NCBI RefSeq assembly: GCF_020144925.1
Contig: NZ_NSLC01000009.1
Coordinates: forward strand, 147,578 to 211,577
Reading direction: 5' to 3'
DNA: 64,000 bases
From: Afifella sp. IM 167
GTDB lineage: Bacteria; Pseudomonadota; Alphaproteobacteria; Rhizobiales; Afifellaceae
Numbering within the stretch: the stretch's first letter is position 1; the number at the start of each line of letters is the position of its first letter. Both the position numbers and the translations under genes were made by a program. The notes under the pieces were generated by a model, which saw only the letters and a list, made by a program, of their open reading frames with translations, ran no database searches and was not told the DNA's origin. Below are positions 1-9,021 of this stretch, one piece after another.

Positions 1-890
1 CCGGCACTCCGCTCGCCATCGATGGCGAAGCGGGCGATCTCGTTGCGCATCTCGGTCGGCAGGGAGACGGTGACCTTGGTGTCGCCATTGGCCGAAAGGC
101 TGGCCGGCATCTCCACCATCCTGCGGCCTTCCGAATCGAAGCCGGCGATCGTCACGTCCAGCGCCGGGCCGACCCGCGAGACGGTGATCTCGGCGTTGTC
201 GGCGGCATTGTGCGGCGGGCGCAGCACCGAGAGCGCGGCCGAGGAGGCGATCATCAAGGGATCGTCGTCGATCCGCGCGAGCGTTTCGGCGAAGGCGGCC
301 GCGTCGCCGCCGTCGAGCGGACCCGCGATCCATGCGACCTCCGTCGAGCCGGCGGGAAAGAGCTCGGCGAGCCGGCCGCGCAGGGCGCCGCGGTCGGCGG
401 GATAGGGATGCGGCTCGATGGCGGCGAGCCGCCTTGAGGCTTCCGCCGCGGTGCCGGCGGCGATGTCGGCATTCGCCTCGCCCGCCGTCGCGGCGAGCGC
501 CACCGGCCGGTCGGCGCGGCCGGCCTCGTCGATCAGCCGGGCCGCCACTTCGCGCCGCGTCTCGAAATCGGGCGCCGTGTCCCAGCCATTGTCGAGAAGG
601 ACGAGGAGGGGTCCCTGGCGCGGCGCGGCGAGATTCTCCTGCGGGCGCAGGACCGGCTCGGCCAGCGCGACGACGATCAGCGCGGCGAGCAGAAGACGCA
701 GTGCCGTCAGCCACCAGGGCGTGCGGCGCGGTGTGGTGTTCTCCGCCTGCAGGCCGAGCAGGATGCGCGTCGGCGGAAAAATCTGTCGGACCGGCCGCGG
801 CGGCGTCATCCGCATGATCAGCCACAGGATCGGCAGCACGGCGAGGCCGGCGAGCATCCAGGGGGAGAGGAAGGCGAGGTTGGAGATCAT
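1..890 (-). CDS. BatA/DUF4159-type membrane protein, N-terminal part
   Basis: The gene starts at 890 and runs off the left edge of the window, so about 296 N-terminal codons are visible. The protein begins MISNLAFLSPWMLAGL, then a second hydrophobic segment near residues 60-80 (WWLTALRLLLAALIVVALAEP). This two-helix start is the BatA (aerotolerance regulator) N-terminal signature. What follows resembles a von Willebrand/DUF4159-type periplasmic part. Its start codon overlaps the stop of the DUF58 gene (ATGA), so it is the third gene of a moxR-DUF58-BatA operon. In relatives the full protein is about 900 residues and often ends in DUF4159; that part is not visible. The molecular function is unknown. 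Confidence 0.8.
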   Translation of the reverse strand, partial: MISNLAFLSPWMLAGLAVLPILWLIMRMTPPRPVRQIFPPTRILLGLQAENTTPRRTPWWLTALRLLLAALIVVALAEPVLRPQENLAAPRQGPLLVLLDNGWDTAPDFETRREVAARLIDEAGRADRPVALAATAGEANADIAAGTAAEASRRLAAIEPHPYPADRGALRGRLAELFPAGSTEVAWIAGPLDGGDAAAFAETLARIDDDPLMIASSAALSVLRPPHNAADNAEITVSRVGPALDVTIAGFDSEGRRMVEMPASLSANGDTKVTVSLPTEMRNEIARFAIDGERSA

Positions 891-1786
891 GCCGTCAGCC
901 GCGGCTCGACGGGCGCCGTCAGGCTCGATTGCAGCGCCAGGAGGCCTTCCGAAGCCGGTCTGTCGGTATGGTGCACGCAGAAGGAATAGCCGGCGCGCTG
1001 CGCCATCTTGGCGATCTCGGCCCGGTGCGCCTGAAGCCGCTCCTGATAGCGCTCCCTTAAAAGGTCGGCCCGCTCGGCGAGCCATATCGAGCCGGTCTCC
1101 GGATCCTCGAATTCCAGCCGCCCGTCATAGGGAAAGCTCTCCTCGGCGGGGTCGAACACCTGCAGGAGATGCAGCCGCAGTGCCCGCTCGCCGGCCCTGG
1201 CGAGGCGCTCGCGGATCGTTTCGGTATCGGCAAGGAAATCGGAGACGATGACGACCTCCGAAAAGCGCCGTGCCGCGGTAAGGTCCGGCCATTCGCCGTC
1301 CGCCGGCGCGCGCAGCAGCGCCTGTGCAAAACGCTCCGGCAGGTCGCGCCCGGGGCGCGCCGGCATCAGGCCCGGCACGCCGACGCGCTCTCCGCCTCTT
1401 CCCAGAAGCTCGGCCAGCGCCAGCACGAGAATGAGGGCGCGCTCGCGCTTTTCCTGCTCGGCGAGCCGGGAACGGAAATGCATGGAGGGCGAAAGATCCG
1501 GCCACAGCCAGACGGTCTGCAGCGCCTCCCATTCGCGCTCGCGCACGAACAGGTGATGGTCGCGGGCCGAGCGGCGCCAGTCGATGCGCTTAGCCGGTTC
1601 GCCCATCTGGTAGGAGCGGAATTGCCAGAAGGTTTCGCCCGCGCCGGGGCGGCGGCGTCCGTGGAAGCCGAACATAGCGTTCGCCGCCACCCTGTGCGCC
1701 GCGACCAGAAGATCGGGCAAGCGCGAGGCGAGCCGCCTGGATTCGGCGATGTCGTCGTGGCGAACGGGGGTAGCGTCAGCTGCCAT
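887..1786 (-). CDS. DUF58 domain protein
   Basis: A 299-residue cytoplasmic protein. The DUF58 signature DWRRSARDHHLFVREREWE lies near residues 69-87, followed by a vWA-like fold with WPDLSPSMHF in place of a classical MIDAS start. DUF58 proteins accompany MoxR AAA+ ATPases and are thought to be adaptors or targets of MoxR-driven remodelling. The gene sits 5 bp after moxR and overlaps the following BatA-type gene by the ATGA tetranucleotide, so the three are probably co-translated. The biochemical role in this operon is not established. Confidence 0.88.
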   Translation of the reverse strand: MAADATPVRHDDIAESRRLASRLPDLLVAAHRVAANAMFGFHGRRRPGAGETFWQFRSYQMGEPAKRIDWRRSARDHHLFVREREWEALQTVWLWPDLSPSMHFRSRLAEQEKRERALILVLALAELLGRGGERVGVPGLMPARPGRDLPERFAQALLRAPADGEWPDLTAARRFSEVVIVSDFLADTETIRERLARAGERALRLHLLQVFDPAEESFPYDGRLEFEDPETGSIWLAERADLLRERYQERLQAHRAEIAKMAQRAGYSFCVHHTDRPASEGLLALQSSLTAPVEPRLTA

Positions 1787-1791
1787 CCGTG

Positions 1792-2796
1792 TCAGAGCAC
1801 CTCGCTCTGGGCGCTGCGGATGACGTCCTGCACCGTCGTGCCTTCCGCCCTGGCGGCGAAGGTCACCGCCATGCGGTGCTGCAGGATCGGCATCGCAAGC
1901 GCGTCGACGTCGTCGAGGGAAGGCGCGAGCCGGCCGTCGAGGAGCGCCCTGGCGCGCACCGTCAGCATCAGTGCCTGGCTGGCGCGCGGGCCGGGGCCCC
2001 AGGAGAGCTTTTCGGCAAGCGCGGTGTCGCTTTCGCCCGGGCGCACCGAGCGCACGAGCTTCAAAATCGCTTCCACGACGCTCTCGCCGACGGGCATCCT
2101 GCGCACCAGCGCCTGGATGCGCGTCAGGCGTTCCGCGTCGAGGACGGTCTCCGTCTCCGCATCGCGCGCGCCGGTCGTCTCCATCAGCATGCGCCGCTCG
2201 GCCTCGATGCCCGGATAGGCGATGTCGATCTGCATCAGGAAGCGGTCGAGCTGCGCCTCGGGCAGGGGATAGGTGCCCTCCTGCTCCAGCGGGTTCTGCG
2301 TGGCGAGCACATGGAAGGGCTGCGGCAGGTCGTGGCGCTGGCCCGCGATCGTCACATGCTGCTCCTGCATCGCCTGCAGCAGCGCGGACTGGGTGCGCGG
2401 GCTGGCGCGGTTGATCTCGTCGGCCATCAGAAGCTGGGCGAAGATCGGGCCGCGGATGAAGCGGAAGGCGCGCCGGCCTTCGCCGCTCTCCTCCAGCACC
2501 TCCGCGCCGAGGATGTCGGAAGGCATGAGGTCCGGGGTGAACTGGATGCGCCTTGCTTCAAGGCCGAGAACGGTGCCGAGCGTTTCCACGAGCTTCGTCT
2601 TGGCAAGGCCCGGCACGCCGACGACCAGGCCGTGGCCGCCGGAAAGGAGGGTGGTCAGCGCGCGTTCCACCACGACGTCCTGGCCGTAGATGACGCGGCC
2701 GACGGCCGCGCGCACCCGCCCGAGAAGATCGACAGCCTCCTCCGCCTCGCGGACGATTTCTTCCGGGTTCGTCTCCGGCTGCACGATTGCGCTCAT
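1792..2796 (-). CDS. MoxR-family AAA+ ATPase
   Basis: 334 residues from the chosen ATG (MSAIVQPETNPEE), which has a GAGGCGG ribosome site; an open upstream extension rich in Arg and Gln is unlikely to be translated. Walker A is GVPGLAKTK (about 60-68), Walker B is LLMADE (about 122-127), and the sensor region reads ATQNPLEQEGTYPLPEAQLDRF, all typical of MoxR. MoxR ATPases act as chaperones that mature or insert cofactors into partner proteins, usually with vWA/DUF58 partners. It is first in the moxR-DUF58-BatA operon and divergent from the DUF1285 gene. Confidence 0.93.
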   Translation of the reverse strand: MSAIVQPETNPEEIVREAEEAVDLLGRVRAAVGRVIYGQDVVVERALTTLLSGGHGLVVGVPGLAKTKLVETLGTVLGLEARRIQFTPDLMPSDILGAEVLEESGEGRRAFRFIRGPIFAQLLMADEINRASPRTQSALLQAMQEQHVTIAGQRHDLPQPFHVLATQNPLEQEGTYPLPEAQLDRFLMQIDIAYPGIEAERRMLMETTGARDAETETVLDAERLTRIQALVRRMPVGESVVEAILKLVRSVRPGESDTALAEKLSWGPGPRASQALMLTVRARALLDGRLAPSLDDVDALAMPILQHRMAVTFAARAEGTTVQDVIRSAQSEVL

Positions 2797-2971
2797 TCCG
2801 CCTCGCCCTTGCCTGTCACGTTGTCTGACCTGTCTTTGGCACCTGCTGCGCCGTGCTTCGTTTTCACCGCAGCCCGCTTCGTTTTCACGGCAGATTGTGT
2901 CATGCCGGGGGCGTTGCAGCATTCACTTTCTCATGAGGGAAATGGGCTCCAGGCCGTCGATGGAAAGGGAG

Positions 2972-3553
2972 ATGACGACAAATCCGAAGCTGCCGGCGAG
3001 CCTCGCCGCCCTGATGAAGCGGGCCGAGGAAGGTGCTCCCGCAAGGCCCGTGGAGAAATGGAATCCGCCGCATTGCGGGCGGATCGACATGCGTATCGCC
3101 GCCGATGGCACCTGGTTCTACATGGGAACGCCGATCGGCCGGCCGGCGCTCGTTAAGCTCTTCGCCTCGGTGCTGCGGCGCGAGGAGGACGGCGAATTCG
3201 TCCTCGTCACGCCGGTGGAAAAGATCGGCATCGCCGTCGACGACGCGCCCTTTCTCGCCGTCGAGATGGCGGCGGAAGGCGAGGGCGAGGGGCGTCGAAT
3301 CACTTTCCGCACCAATGCCGACGATCTGGTCGTCGCCGACCGGGATCATCCTCTGCGCTTCGAGGTCGAGGACGGCACGCTCGGCCTCAAGCCCTATCTG
3401 CGCGTGCGCGGCCGTCTCGACGCGCTCCTCACCCGCGCGCTGACGCACGATCTGATCGGGCTTGCCGAGGAGCGGGAGGGCCGGCTCGGTGTCGTCTCGG
3501 GCGGCGCCTTCTTCGCGCTGCCGCAGATCGGCGAGGAAAGCTCCGGCGCATGA
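2972..3553 (+). CDS. DUF1285 family protein
   Basis: 193 residues from the ATG giving MTTNPKLPASLAALMKRAEE, preceded by GGAAAGGGAG. An in-frame ATG 15 bases earlier (MEREM) is possible. The central text (NPPHCGRIDMRIAADGTWFYMGTPIGRPALVKLF) is the characteristic start of DUF1285. Its stop overlaps the start of the CoA pyrophosphatase gene (ATGA at 3550-3553), and that gene overlaps the CCA-adding enzyme, so the three form a tightly coupled operon. The function of DUF1285 is unknown; this gene order is common in rhizobia. Confidence 0.9.
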   Translation: MTTNPKLPASLAALMKRAEEGAPARPVEKWNPPHCGRIDMRIAADGTWFYMGTPIGRPALVKLFASVLRREEDGEFVLVTPVEKIGIAVDDAPFLAVEMAAEGEGEGRRITFRTNADDLVVADRDHPLRFEVEDGTLGLKPYLRVRGRLDALLTRALTHDLIGLAEEREGRLGVVSGGAFFALPQIGEESSGA

Positions 3554-4185
3554 GGCAGGATGTATACACCGCCGCCGATTTCCGGCGCCGGGCGGAGCGG
3601 GCCTTCCAGGCGGAGGCCCATTCGCCGCGCGAATTCGGCGATCACAGCTTCAACCCGGAGCTTGTCGAGCATTTCAGGCGCGTCAAGCGGCGCGACGCGG
3701 CCGTGCTGGTGCCGGTGGTCGATCGCCCGGATGGGGCCATGGTCATCCTCACCCAGCGCACCGAGAACCTCTCCAGCCACGCCGGCCAGATCGCCTTTCC
3801 CGGCGGCAAGGTGGATGCGGGCGAGAGCGCCGAGGAGGCCGCGCTGCGCGAGGCGGAGGAAGAGATCGGCCTGCCGCGCTCGGCCGTCGAGGTCGTCCTG
3901 CGGGCCCCCGACTATCTGACGGGCTCGGGCTTTCGCATTTCGCCGATCCTCGCCGTTGTAGAGCCGGATGTGCGCCTCACCCTCAATCCGCATGAGGTCG
4001 CCGACGCCTTCGAGACGCCGCTCGCCTTCCTGATGGACCGGGCGAACCATCGCCAGAACAGCCGGGTCTGGCAGGGGATGCGGCGCAACTTCTTCGAGAT
4101 GCCCTGGGAGGATCGCTACATCTGGGGCGTCACGGCCGGCATCGTGAAGATGCTCGCCGACGAGCTTTATGGAGATACGCCTTGA
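3550..4185 (+). CDS. NUDIX hydrolase, CoA pyrophosphatase
   Basis: 211 residues. The UPF0035 signature that marks coenzyme A diphosphatases of the NudL/YeaB group is at about 67-86 (ILTQRTENLSSHAGQIAFPG), immediately followed by a complete Nudix box at about 86-108 with the GX5EX7REXXEEXG spacing intact. The predicted reaction is cleavage of CoA or acyl-CoA to 4'-phosphopantetheine and 3',5'-ADP. It overlaps both neighbours by 3-4 bases (ATGA upstream, TTGA downstream), indicating translational coupling with DUF1285 and the CCA enzyme. Confidence 0.92.
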   Translation: MRQDVYTAADFRRRAERAFQAEAHSPREFGDHSFNPELVEHFRRVKRRDAAVLVPVVDRPDGAMVILTQRTENLSSHAGQIAFPGGKVDAGESAEEAALREAEEEIGLPRSAVEVVLRAPDYLTGSGFRISPILAVVEPDVRLTLNPHEVADAFETPLAFLMDRANHRQNSRVWQGMRRNFFEMPWEDRYIWGVTAGIVKMLADELYGDTP

Positions 4186-5417
4186 GCCTGCCGAGCCTTG
4201 CCGGCCATACCTTCCTGGACGATCCCGCGCTGAAGGCGGTGCTCGCGGCGCTGGGCGGCGGGAACGAGACGCGCATCGTCGGCGGCACGGTGCGCAACGC
4301 CCTCCTCGGCGATCCGGTCAGCGACGTTGATCTCGCCACCATCCACCATCCGCAGGAGGTCATGGCGAGGGCCGATGCGGCCGGGCTGAAGCCGGTCGCG
4401 ACGGGGATCGAGCACGGCACCATCACCGTCGTTGCGCATGGAAAACCCTTCGAGGTGACCACCTTGCGCGCCGATGTGGAGACGGATGGCAGGCATGCCG
4501 TCGTGCGCTTCACCGAGGACTGGGCCGAGGATGCGGCGCGGCGCGACTTCACCCTGAACGCACTTTATTGCGACGGCGAGGGCCATGTCTTCGACCCGCA
4601 CGGCGGCTACGCCGATCTCGCCGCGCGGGTGATCCGCTTCGTCGGCGATCCGGAGGAGCGCATCCGCGAGGATTATCTGAGAATCCTGCGCTTCTTCCGC
4701 TTCTTCGCCTGGTACGGATCGGGCCGCCCGGATGCGGATGGGCTGAAGGCCTGCGCGCGGCTCAAGGCGGGCATCGCGACGCTGTCGGCCGAGCGCGTCT
4801 GGTCGGAGCTGAAGCGGCTGCTTGCCGCGCCCGATCCCTCGCGCGCGCTCCTTTGGATGCGCACCACCGCTGTCCTCGCCAAGGCGCTGCCGGAATGCTG
4901 GGGCATCGACGCCATCCACCGCACCGTGGTCGCCGAGGAAGCGGAGGGTCTCGCGCCCGATCCGCTGACGCGGCTGATGGCGATCATACCGCCGCATCAT
5001 GCGCGCATCGACCAGCTCGCCACCCGCCTTCGCCTGTCGCGCAGGGAGGCCGAACGCCTGCGCGCCTGGGCCGATGCGCCGGATGCCGATCCGTCGCTCT
5101 CGCCAGAGGCGCTCTCAAAGCTTCTTTATGAATGGGGGAGCGAGCCGGTATGCGACCGGTTGCTCCTGGCTCTTGCCCGCGCGCGAGAGGAGGAGAACGC
5201 GGAGAAGGCGACCGCGCTGAAGCGCCAGCTGGAGACTGCCCGGGCCTATGAAAGGCCGGCTTTCCCGCTCTCCGGCAAGGATCTGATCGAGGCCGGCCAC
5301 AAGGAAGGGCCCGCCCTAGGCAGGCTTCTGGCGGAGATCGAGGGACGCTGGGTCGATTCGGGCTTCGCCCTGCCGCGCGAGGAACTTCTCGCCCTCGCGA
5401 CAAAGGCCAGCGACTAG
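4182..5417 (+). CDS. cca: CCA tRNA nucleotidyltransferase
   Basis: 411 residues, started at TTG (MSLPSLAGHTFLDD) with GGAGA eight bases upstream; the TTG overlaps the previous stop codon. Class II nucleotidyltransferase features are present: GGTVRN at about 34-39, the catalytic DVD at about 48-50, and RRDFTLNAL at about 120-128, followed by the RNA-binding helical region (REDYLRILRFFRF). It adds or repairs the 3' CCA end of tRNAs in the cytoplasm. Length and motifs match the alphaproteobacterial family. Confidence 0.94.
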   Translation: MSLPSLAGHTFLDDPALKAVLAALGGGNETRIVGGTVRNALLGDPVSDVDLATIHHPQEVMARADAAGLKPVATGIEHGTITVVAHGKPFEVTTLRADVETDGRHAVVRFTEDWAEDAARRDFTLNALYCDGEGHVFDPHGGYADLAARVIRFVGDPEERIREDYLRILRFFRFFAWYGSGRPDADGLKACARLKAGIATLSAERVWSELKRLLAAPDPSRALLWMRTTAVLAKALPECWGIDAIHRTVVAEEAEGLAPDPLTRLMAIIPPHHARIDQLATRLRLSRREAERLRAWADAPDADPSLSPEALSKLLYEWGSEPVCDRLLLALARAREEENAEKATALKRQLETARAYERPAFPLSGKDLIEAGHKEGPALGRLLAEIEGRWVDSGFALPREELLALATKASD

Positions 5418-5491
5418 AGGCCCGCGACTGAGGCGGGAGCCGGCGGGCATGTCGCTCCGCCGGCCGTTCGGACTACGGAAAATCCGCGCCC

Positions 5492-5665
5492 TTATTCGTC
5501 GTGGATCTTGGCCTTCACCTTTTCCACCATCTTCGGCGTCATCTGGATGTCCGGATGCGCCGAGCGCACATGCTCGGAGACCTTCGAGAGGAGATCGGCC
5601 TCGGTTTCGGCGCGGGCCTTGTACTCGCAGCCGGGAACGAGCTCGCCGCAGGTGATCGTCTTCAT
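5492..5665 (-). CDS. DUF1059 family small protein
   Basis: A 57-residue protein, MKTITCGELVPGCEYKARAE and onward, ending KVKAKIHDE. It has the DUF1059 features: two Cys early (C6, C13) with GCEYKARAETEADLL, then the VSEHVRSAHPD segment with a conserved His. A strong AAGGAGGAAATC ribosome site precedes the ATG. It stands alone between cca and the EEP-family gene, convergent with cca. The function is unknown; the Cys/His pattern could bind a metal, but this is inference. Confidence 0.85.
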   Translation of the reverse strand: MKTITCGELVPGCEYKARAETEADLLSKVSEHVRSAHPDIQMTPKMVEKVKAKIHDE

Positions 5666-5882
5666 GATTTCCTCCTTCGACTGTGGACGTGGTCCATAGC
5701 CAATGTGAGCGCTCGGCCGAAGGTTTCAATCGCCAATCGGGCTTCTGTGGCCGCTTGTCGCCATGGATCGGCCGCGCCCGAAGCAGAAGAATGCACGTTT
5801 CGGTTGTATTAAAGCTTTACCTCGGCCTTGAACGCGCCAATACTTGGCGGGGCAGTTGGGCGGTTGTGGCTCGGAGGATGAA

Positions 5883-7049
5883 GTGAGCAACAATTACACT
5901 GGCCTGCGCCGACTTCGCCGCAAGGACAGGCAAGCCGCCACGCGCTGCGCGGCCCGTCTTCTGAAGATGCGCAAGAGCCTCGCGCCCCTGCGTCAGCGCC
6001 GGCGCGACAGCGCGCTGCTCCTGGCGACCTGGAACATCCGCGATTTCGATTCCAACCATTTCGGCTACGGCCCGCGCCTGCCGGAGACCTTCTACTACAT
6101 CGCCGAAATCATCTCCTGCTTCGACCTCGTGGCCATTCAGGAGGTCAATCGCGACCTCGGTCCGCTGCGCAAGGTGATGGAGATCCTCGGCCGCGAATGG
6201 GACTACATCGCCACCGACACGACCGAGGGGCCGGGCGGCAACGGCGAGCGCATGGCCTTCGTCTACAACACCGAAAAGGTCTGGTTCCGCAGGATCGCCG
6301 GCGAGGTGGTGCTGCCGGAGGGCCAGCTCGTGGTCAGCCGCAGCCGGGTGAAGAGCGACGACGCCGAGCCCGACATGACCGCCACCGAGGAAAAGGCGGT
6401 GAAGAAGGAATTCAGGGAAGTGAAGCAGCAGTTTGCCCGCACGCCCTTCCTCGTCGCCTTCCAGTCCGGCTGGTTTAGGTTCAGCCTGTGCACCGTGCAC
6501 ATCTATTTCGGCGCTGACAGCGGCGAGAAGCTCAAGCGCCGCATCGAGGAGATCCGCCGGCTGGTGAAGTTCTTCGCCGCCCGCCAGGACCAGCAGAACC
6601 GGCGCGAGCTCGACGCACGCGGAAACCCCGAGAACTACATCCTCCTTGGCGACTTCAACGTGAAGAGCCCGGAGCACGAGACCATGCAGGCGCTGAAAAG
6701 CGAGGGCTTCGTGGTGCCGGAAGCCATCGACGGCGAGGCGGTGCGCAAGAAGGGCGATCACTTCTACGACCAGATCGCCACGCGCGTGAAGGACGACCGC
6801 TTCAAGGTGACGGCGGGCGGCATCGTCGACATGTATTCCGACGTCTTCCGCAACAACGCCGAGGACAAGGCGCTCTACAAGCACCTCCTGCCGGCGGCCG
6901 ACCCGGAGAAGAACGAGAAGTACAAGGCAAAGACCTTCGACGCGCTCTACAAGAAGTGGCGGACCTGGCAGATGTCCGACCACAGCCCGCTCTGGATCGA
7001 GATCGAGACCGACTTCGCCGACCAGTATCTTGAGGAGATCGCCGGTTAG
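5883..7049 (+). CDS. endonuclease/exonuclease/phosphatase (EEP) family protein
   Basis: 388 residues from the GTG at 5883 (VSNNYTGLRRLRRKD), chosen because GGAGGATGAA lies directly upstream; a TTG at 5844 is the other candidate. EEP catalytic motifs are visible in order: TWNIRDFD (about 49-56), AIQEV (about 84-88), a HIYFG strand, LGDFNV (about 255), and SDHSPLW near residue 370. The N-terminal 45 residues are very basic. EEP proteins cleave nucleic acid or phosphodiester/phospholipid bonds; the substrate cannot be told from sequence. There is no signal peptide. It is convergent with hemF, 19 bp apart. Confidence 0.85.
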   Translation: MSNNYTGLRRLRRKDRQAATRCAARLLKMRKSLAPLRQRRRDSALLLATWNIRDFDSNHFGYGPRLPETFYYIAEIISCFDLVAIQEVNRDLGPLRKVMEILGREWDYIATDTTEGPGGNGERMAFVYNTEKVWFRRIAGEVVLPEGQLVVSRSRVKSDDAEPDMTATEEKAVKKEFREVKQQFARTPFLVAFQSGWFRFSLCTVHIYFGADSGEKLKRRIEEIRRLVKFFAARQDQQNRRELDARGNPENYILLGDFNVKSPEHETMQALKSEGFVVPEAIDGEAVRKKGDHFYDQIATRVKDDRFKVTAGGIVDMYSDVFRNNAEDKALYKHLLPAADPEKNEKYKAKTFDALYKKWRTWQMSDHSPLWIEIETDFADQYLEEIAG

Positions 7050-7068
7050 GCCCGTTCTGCCCGCCCGC

Positions 7069-8019
7069 CTAGGGCCACTTCACCACGGGCGGCATGGAGG
7101 AAAGGATCGAGGCGATGTTGCCGCCGGTCTTCAGGCCGAAGATCGTGCCGCGGTCGTAGAGGAGGTTGAATTCCACATAGCGCCCGCGCCGTTCCAGCTG
7201 CTCGTCGCGATCCGCCTCGCTGTAGACGCCGGCGAAGTTGCGGGCGACGAGGCGGGGATAGACGTCGAGAAAATGCCTGCCCACCTCCTGCACGAAAGCG
7301 AGGTCGCGTTCGAAGCCTTCCTCGCTGCCGTCGCCGCTATTGAGGTAGTCGAAGAAGATGCCGCCGATGCCGCGCGCCTCGCCGCGATGCGGCAAAAAGA
7401 AATAGTCGTCGCACCAGCTTTTGAGGTGCGCGTAGTCGACGCTCTCATGGCAATCGCAGGCGCCCGCCATCGCCGCGTGGAATTCCTGGGTGTCCGGGTC
7501 CTCCTGCACGCGCCGCCGGTCGAGGACGGGGGTGAGATCGGCGCCGCCGCCGAACCATTGCCGGCTCGTCACCACCATGCGCGTGTTCATGTGCACGGCC
7601 GGGGCGTGCGGGTTCTTCAAATGCCCGATCAGCGAGATGCCCGAGGCCCAGAAGCGCGGATCCTCCGTGGCCCCGGGAATCTGCGCGCGAAATTCGGGCG
7701 CGAACTCGCCGAAGACGGTGGAGGTGTGCACGCCCACCTTCTCGAAGACGCGGCCCTTCATCATCGCCATGACGCCGCCCCCGCCGGGCGCGCCGGAATG
7801 ATCCTTGCGCTCCCAGGGCGTCTTCTCGAAGCGGCCGGCCGCCTCCTCGCCATGCGGCGCGTCGCCTGGCAGGAGATCCTCCAGCTTCTCGAAGGCGGCG
7901 CAGATCTCGCCTTGCAGCGTCTCGAACCAGGCGCGCGCCCGCGCCTTCTTGCCTTCGATATCCGCCGGCGGCGACATCGCTTCGAGGTTCGGGCGGTAGA
8001 GATGATTGTTGCGGCTCAT
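7069..8019 (-). CDS. hemF: oxygen-dependent coproporphyrinogen III oxidase
   Basis: 316 residues with the HemF signatures: HTSTVFGEF (about 98-106), the metal/substrate loop HMNTR (about 143-147), and [10 protein letters not shown] (about 155-164), then [20 protein letters not shown]. The C-terminus is [11 protein letters not shown]. It converts coproporphyrinogen III to protoporphyrinogen IX in haem synthesis under aerobic conditions. It is a single gene between two unrelated plus-strand genes. Methionine 15 (MSPPADIEG) is an alternative start. Confidence 0.95.
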   Translation of the reverse strand: MSRNNHLYRPNLEAMSPPADIEGKKARARAWFETLQGEICAAFEKLEDLLPGDAPHGEEAAGRFEKTPWERKDHSGAPGGGGVMAMMKGRVFEKVGVHTSTVFGEFAPEFRAQIPGATEDPRFWASGISLIGHLKNPHAPAVHMNTRMVVTSRQWFGGGADLTPVLDRRRVQEDPDTQEFHAAMAGACDCHESVDYAHLKSWCDDYFFLPHRGEARGIGGIFFDYLNSGDGSEEGFERDLAFVQEVGRHFLDVYPRLVARNFAGVYSEADRDEQLERRGRYVEFNLLYDRGTIFGLKTGGNIASILSSMPPVVKWP

Positions 8020-8145
8020 GCACCGCGATTAACGGATGGGCCGTTCTGCGGCAATATGAGCGCAACCCGAGCGGGGCCGGCCGAGTTGCTGAGGCCGGGA
8101 GTATGTTGCCCCGCACCCGGACTTTGCACCGATTAGGAGATTGCC

Positions 8146-8721
8146 ATGAGCCAGACGCACCCGGCCGTCGCGCCGCGCGACCAGCCCGAGCTTCGTTCCA
8201 CGCTGTCGCAGAACTGGGGCTGGATCGTCGGCTTCGGCCTCGTGGCCCTTGTCGGCGGCTTCCTGGCGCTCGTCGCCATCGTCACCGCCACGGTGGCGAG
8301 CGTCTATCTCATCGGCGTGATGATGTTCGTCTCCGGCATCGCCGAGATCGCGCAGGGCCTGCAATCGCGGCGCTGGTCGCGCTTCTTCCTCTGGGTGCTT
8401 CTGGGCGCGCTCTATGTCGTCGCGGCCGTCGCGGTCTTCATCGCGCCGATCTTCGCGGCGGTGGTACTGACCTGGGTCCTCGGCGTCGTCCTCGTCGCGG
8501 CGGGTCTGGTGCGCCTCATGCTGGCCCTTTCCATGCGCTCGCAGTCGCTCTGGGGCTGGGTGCTGGTCTCCGCGCTGCTGACGCTTCTCATCGGCGTCAT
8601 CATCCTCATCGGCTGGCCCGCCTCCAGCCTCTGGGCGCTCGGCATCTTCCTCGCGGTCGACCTGATCGTCATCGGCACGGCCTGGGTGGCGATGGGCATG
8701 TCGCTCAGGAAGGCGCGCTGA
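8146..8721 (+). CDS. HdeD family membrane protein
   Basis: 191 residues with about six hydrophobic helices and short polar turns, after a soluble N-terminus of about 24 residues. The helix pairs (GFGLVALVGGFLALVAIVTATVAS, LIGVMMFVSGIAEIAQGL, and similar) match the duplicated DUF308 fold of HdeD, an inner membrane protein tied to acid and general stress in E. coli. AGGAG lies just before the ATG. The substrate or activity is unknown. It stands alone, divergent from hemF. Confidence 0.85.
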   Translation: MSQTHPAVAPRDQPELRSTLSQNWGWIVGFGLVALVGGFLALVAIVTATVASVYLIGVMMFVSGIAEIAQGLQSRRWSRFFLWVLLGALYVVAAVAVFIAPIFAAVVLTWVLGVVLVAAGLVRLMLALSMRSQSLWGWVLVSALLTLLIGVIILIGWPASSLWALGIFLAVDLIVIGTAWVAMGMSLRKAR

Positions 8722-8755
8722 GGCGCGCCGACTCCCACTCTCCTGCACGCCGCGC

Positions 8756-8761
8756 TATAAT
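8756..8761 (+). promoter_or_regulatory. candidate -10 element (TATAAT)
   Basis: A perfect TATAAT hexamer lies 35 bp before the ATG at 8796, in the gap after the HdeD gene. No good -35 box is seen 17 bp upstream, so this is only a candidate promoter for the small gene that follows. Confidence 0.35.
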
Positions 8762-8795
8762 CTCCGAAGGCGGCTTCGCGTGAGGGTTGGGCGCC

Positions 8796-9020
8796 ATGAG
8801 GGAAGGTTTTCGCAGGAAGGGGAGGGCGGGCGATCCGGCCGGCCTCGATCTGTGGCGGCGCGAGACCTTCGTGCTGCCGCGCGGCAAGGCGCGCGAGCGG
8901 GCGCGCGAATTCCTCAAGCGTTTTCCGAAGGCCGCCTATCAGAGCGAGGTGGAAAGCTGGCGCGAGCTGGAGACCGGCGAGATCGAATTCACCATGCGCC
9001 GGCTTCCGACAGCCGATTGA
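8796..9020 (+). CDS. small conserved hypothetical protein
   Basis: 74 residues from the ATG at 8796 (MREGFRRKGRAGDPAG), with GAGGG upstream. The protein is basic and helical, with ETFVLPRGKARERAREFLKRFPKAAYQSEVESWREL in the middle. It has no signal peptide or membrane segment, and I do not recognise a named family. It is convergent with trmL, with stop codons 1 bp apart. The coding pattern and gene-like spacing support a real gene. The function is unknown. Confidence 0.65.
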   Translation: MREGFRRKGRAGDPAGLDLWRRETFVLPRGKARERAREFLKRFPKAAYQSEVESWRELETGEIEFTMRRLPTAD

Positions 9021-9021
9021 G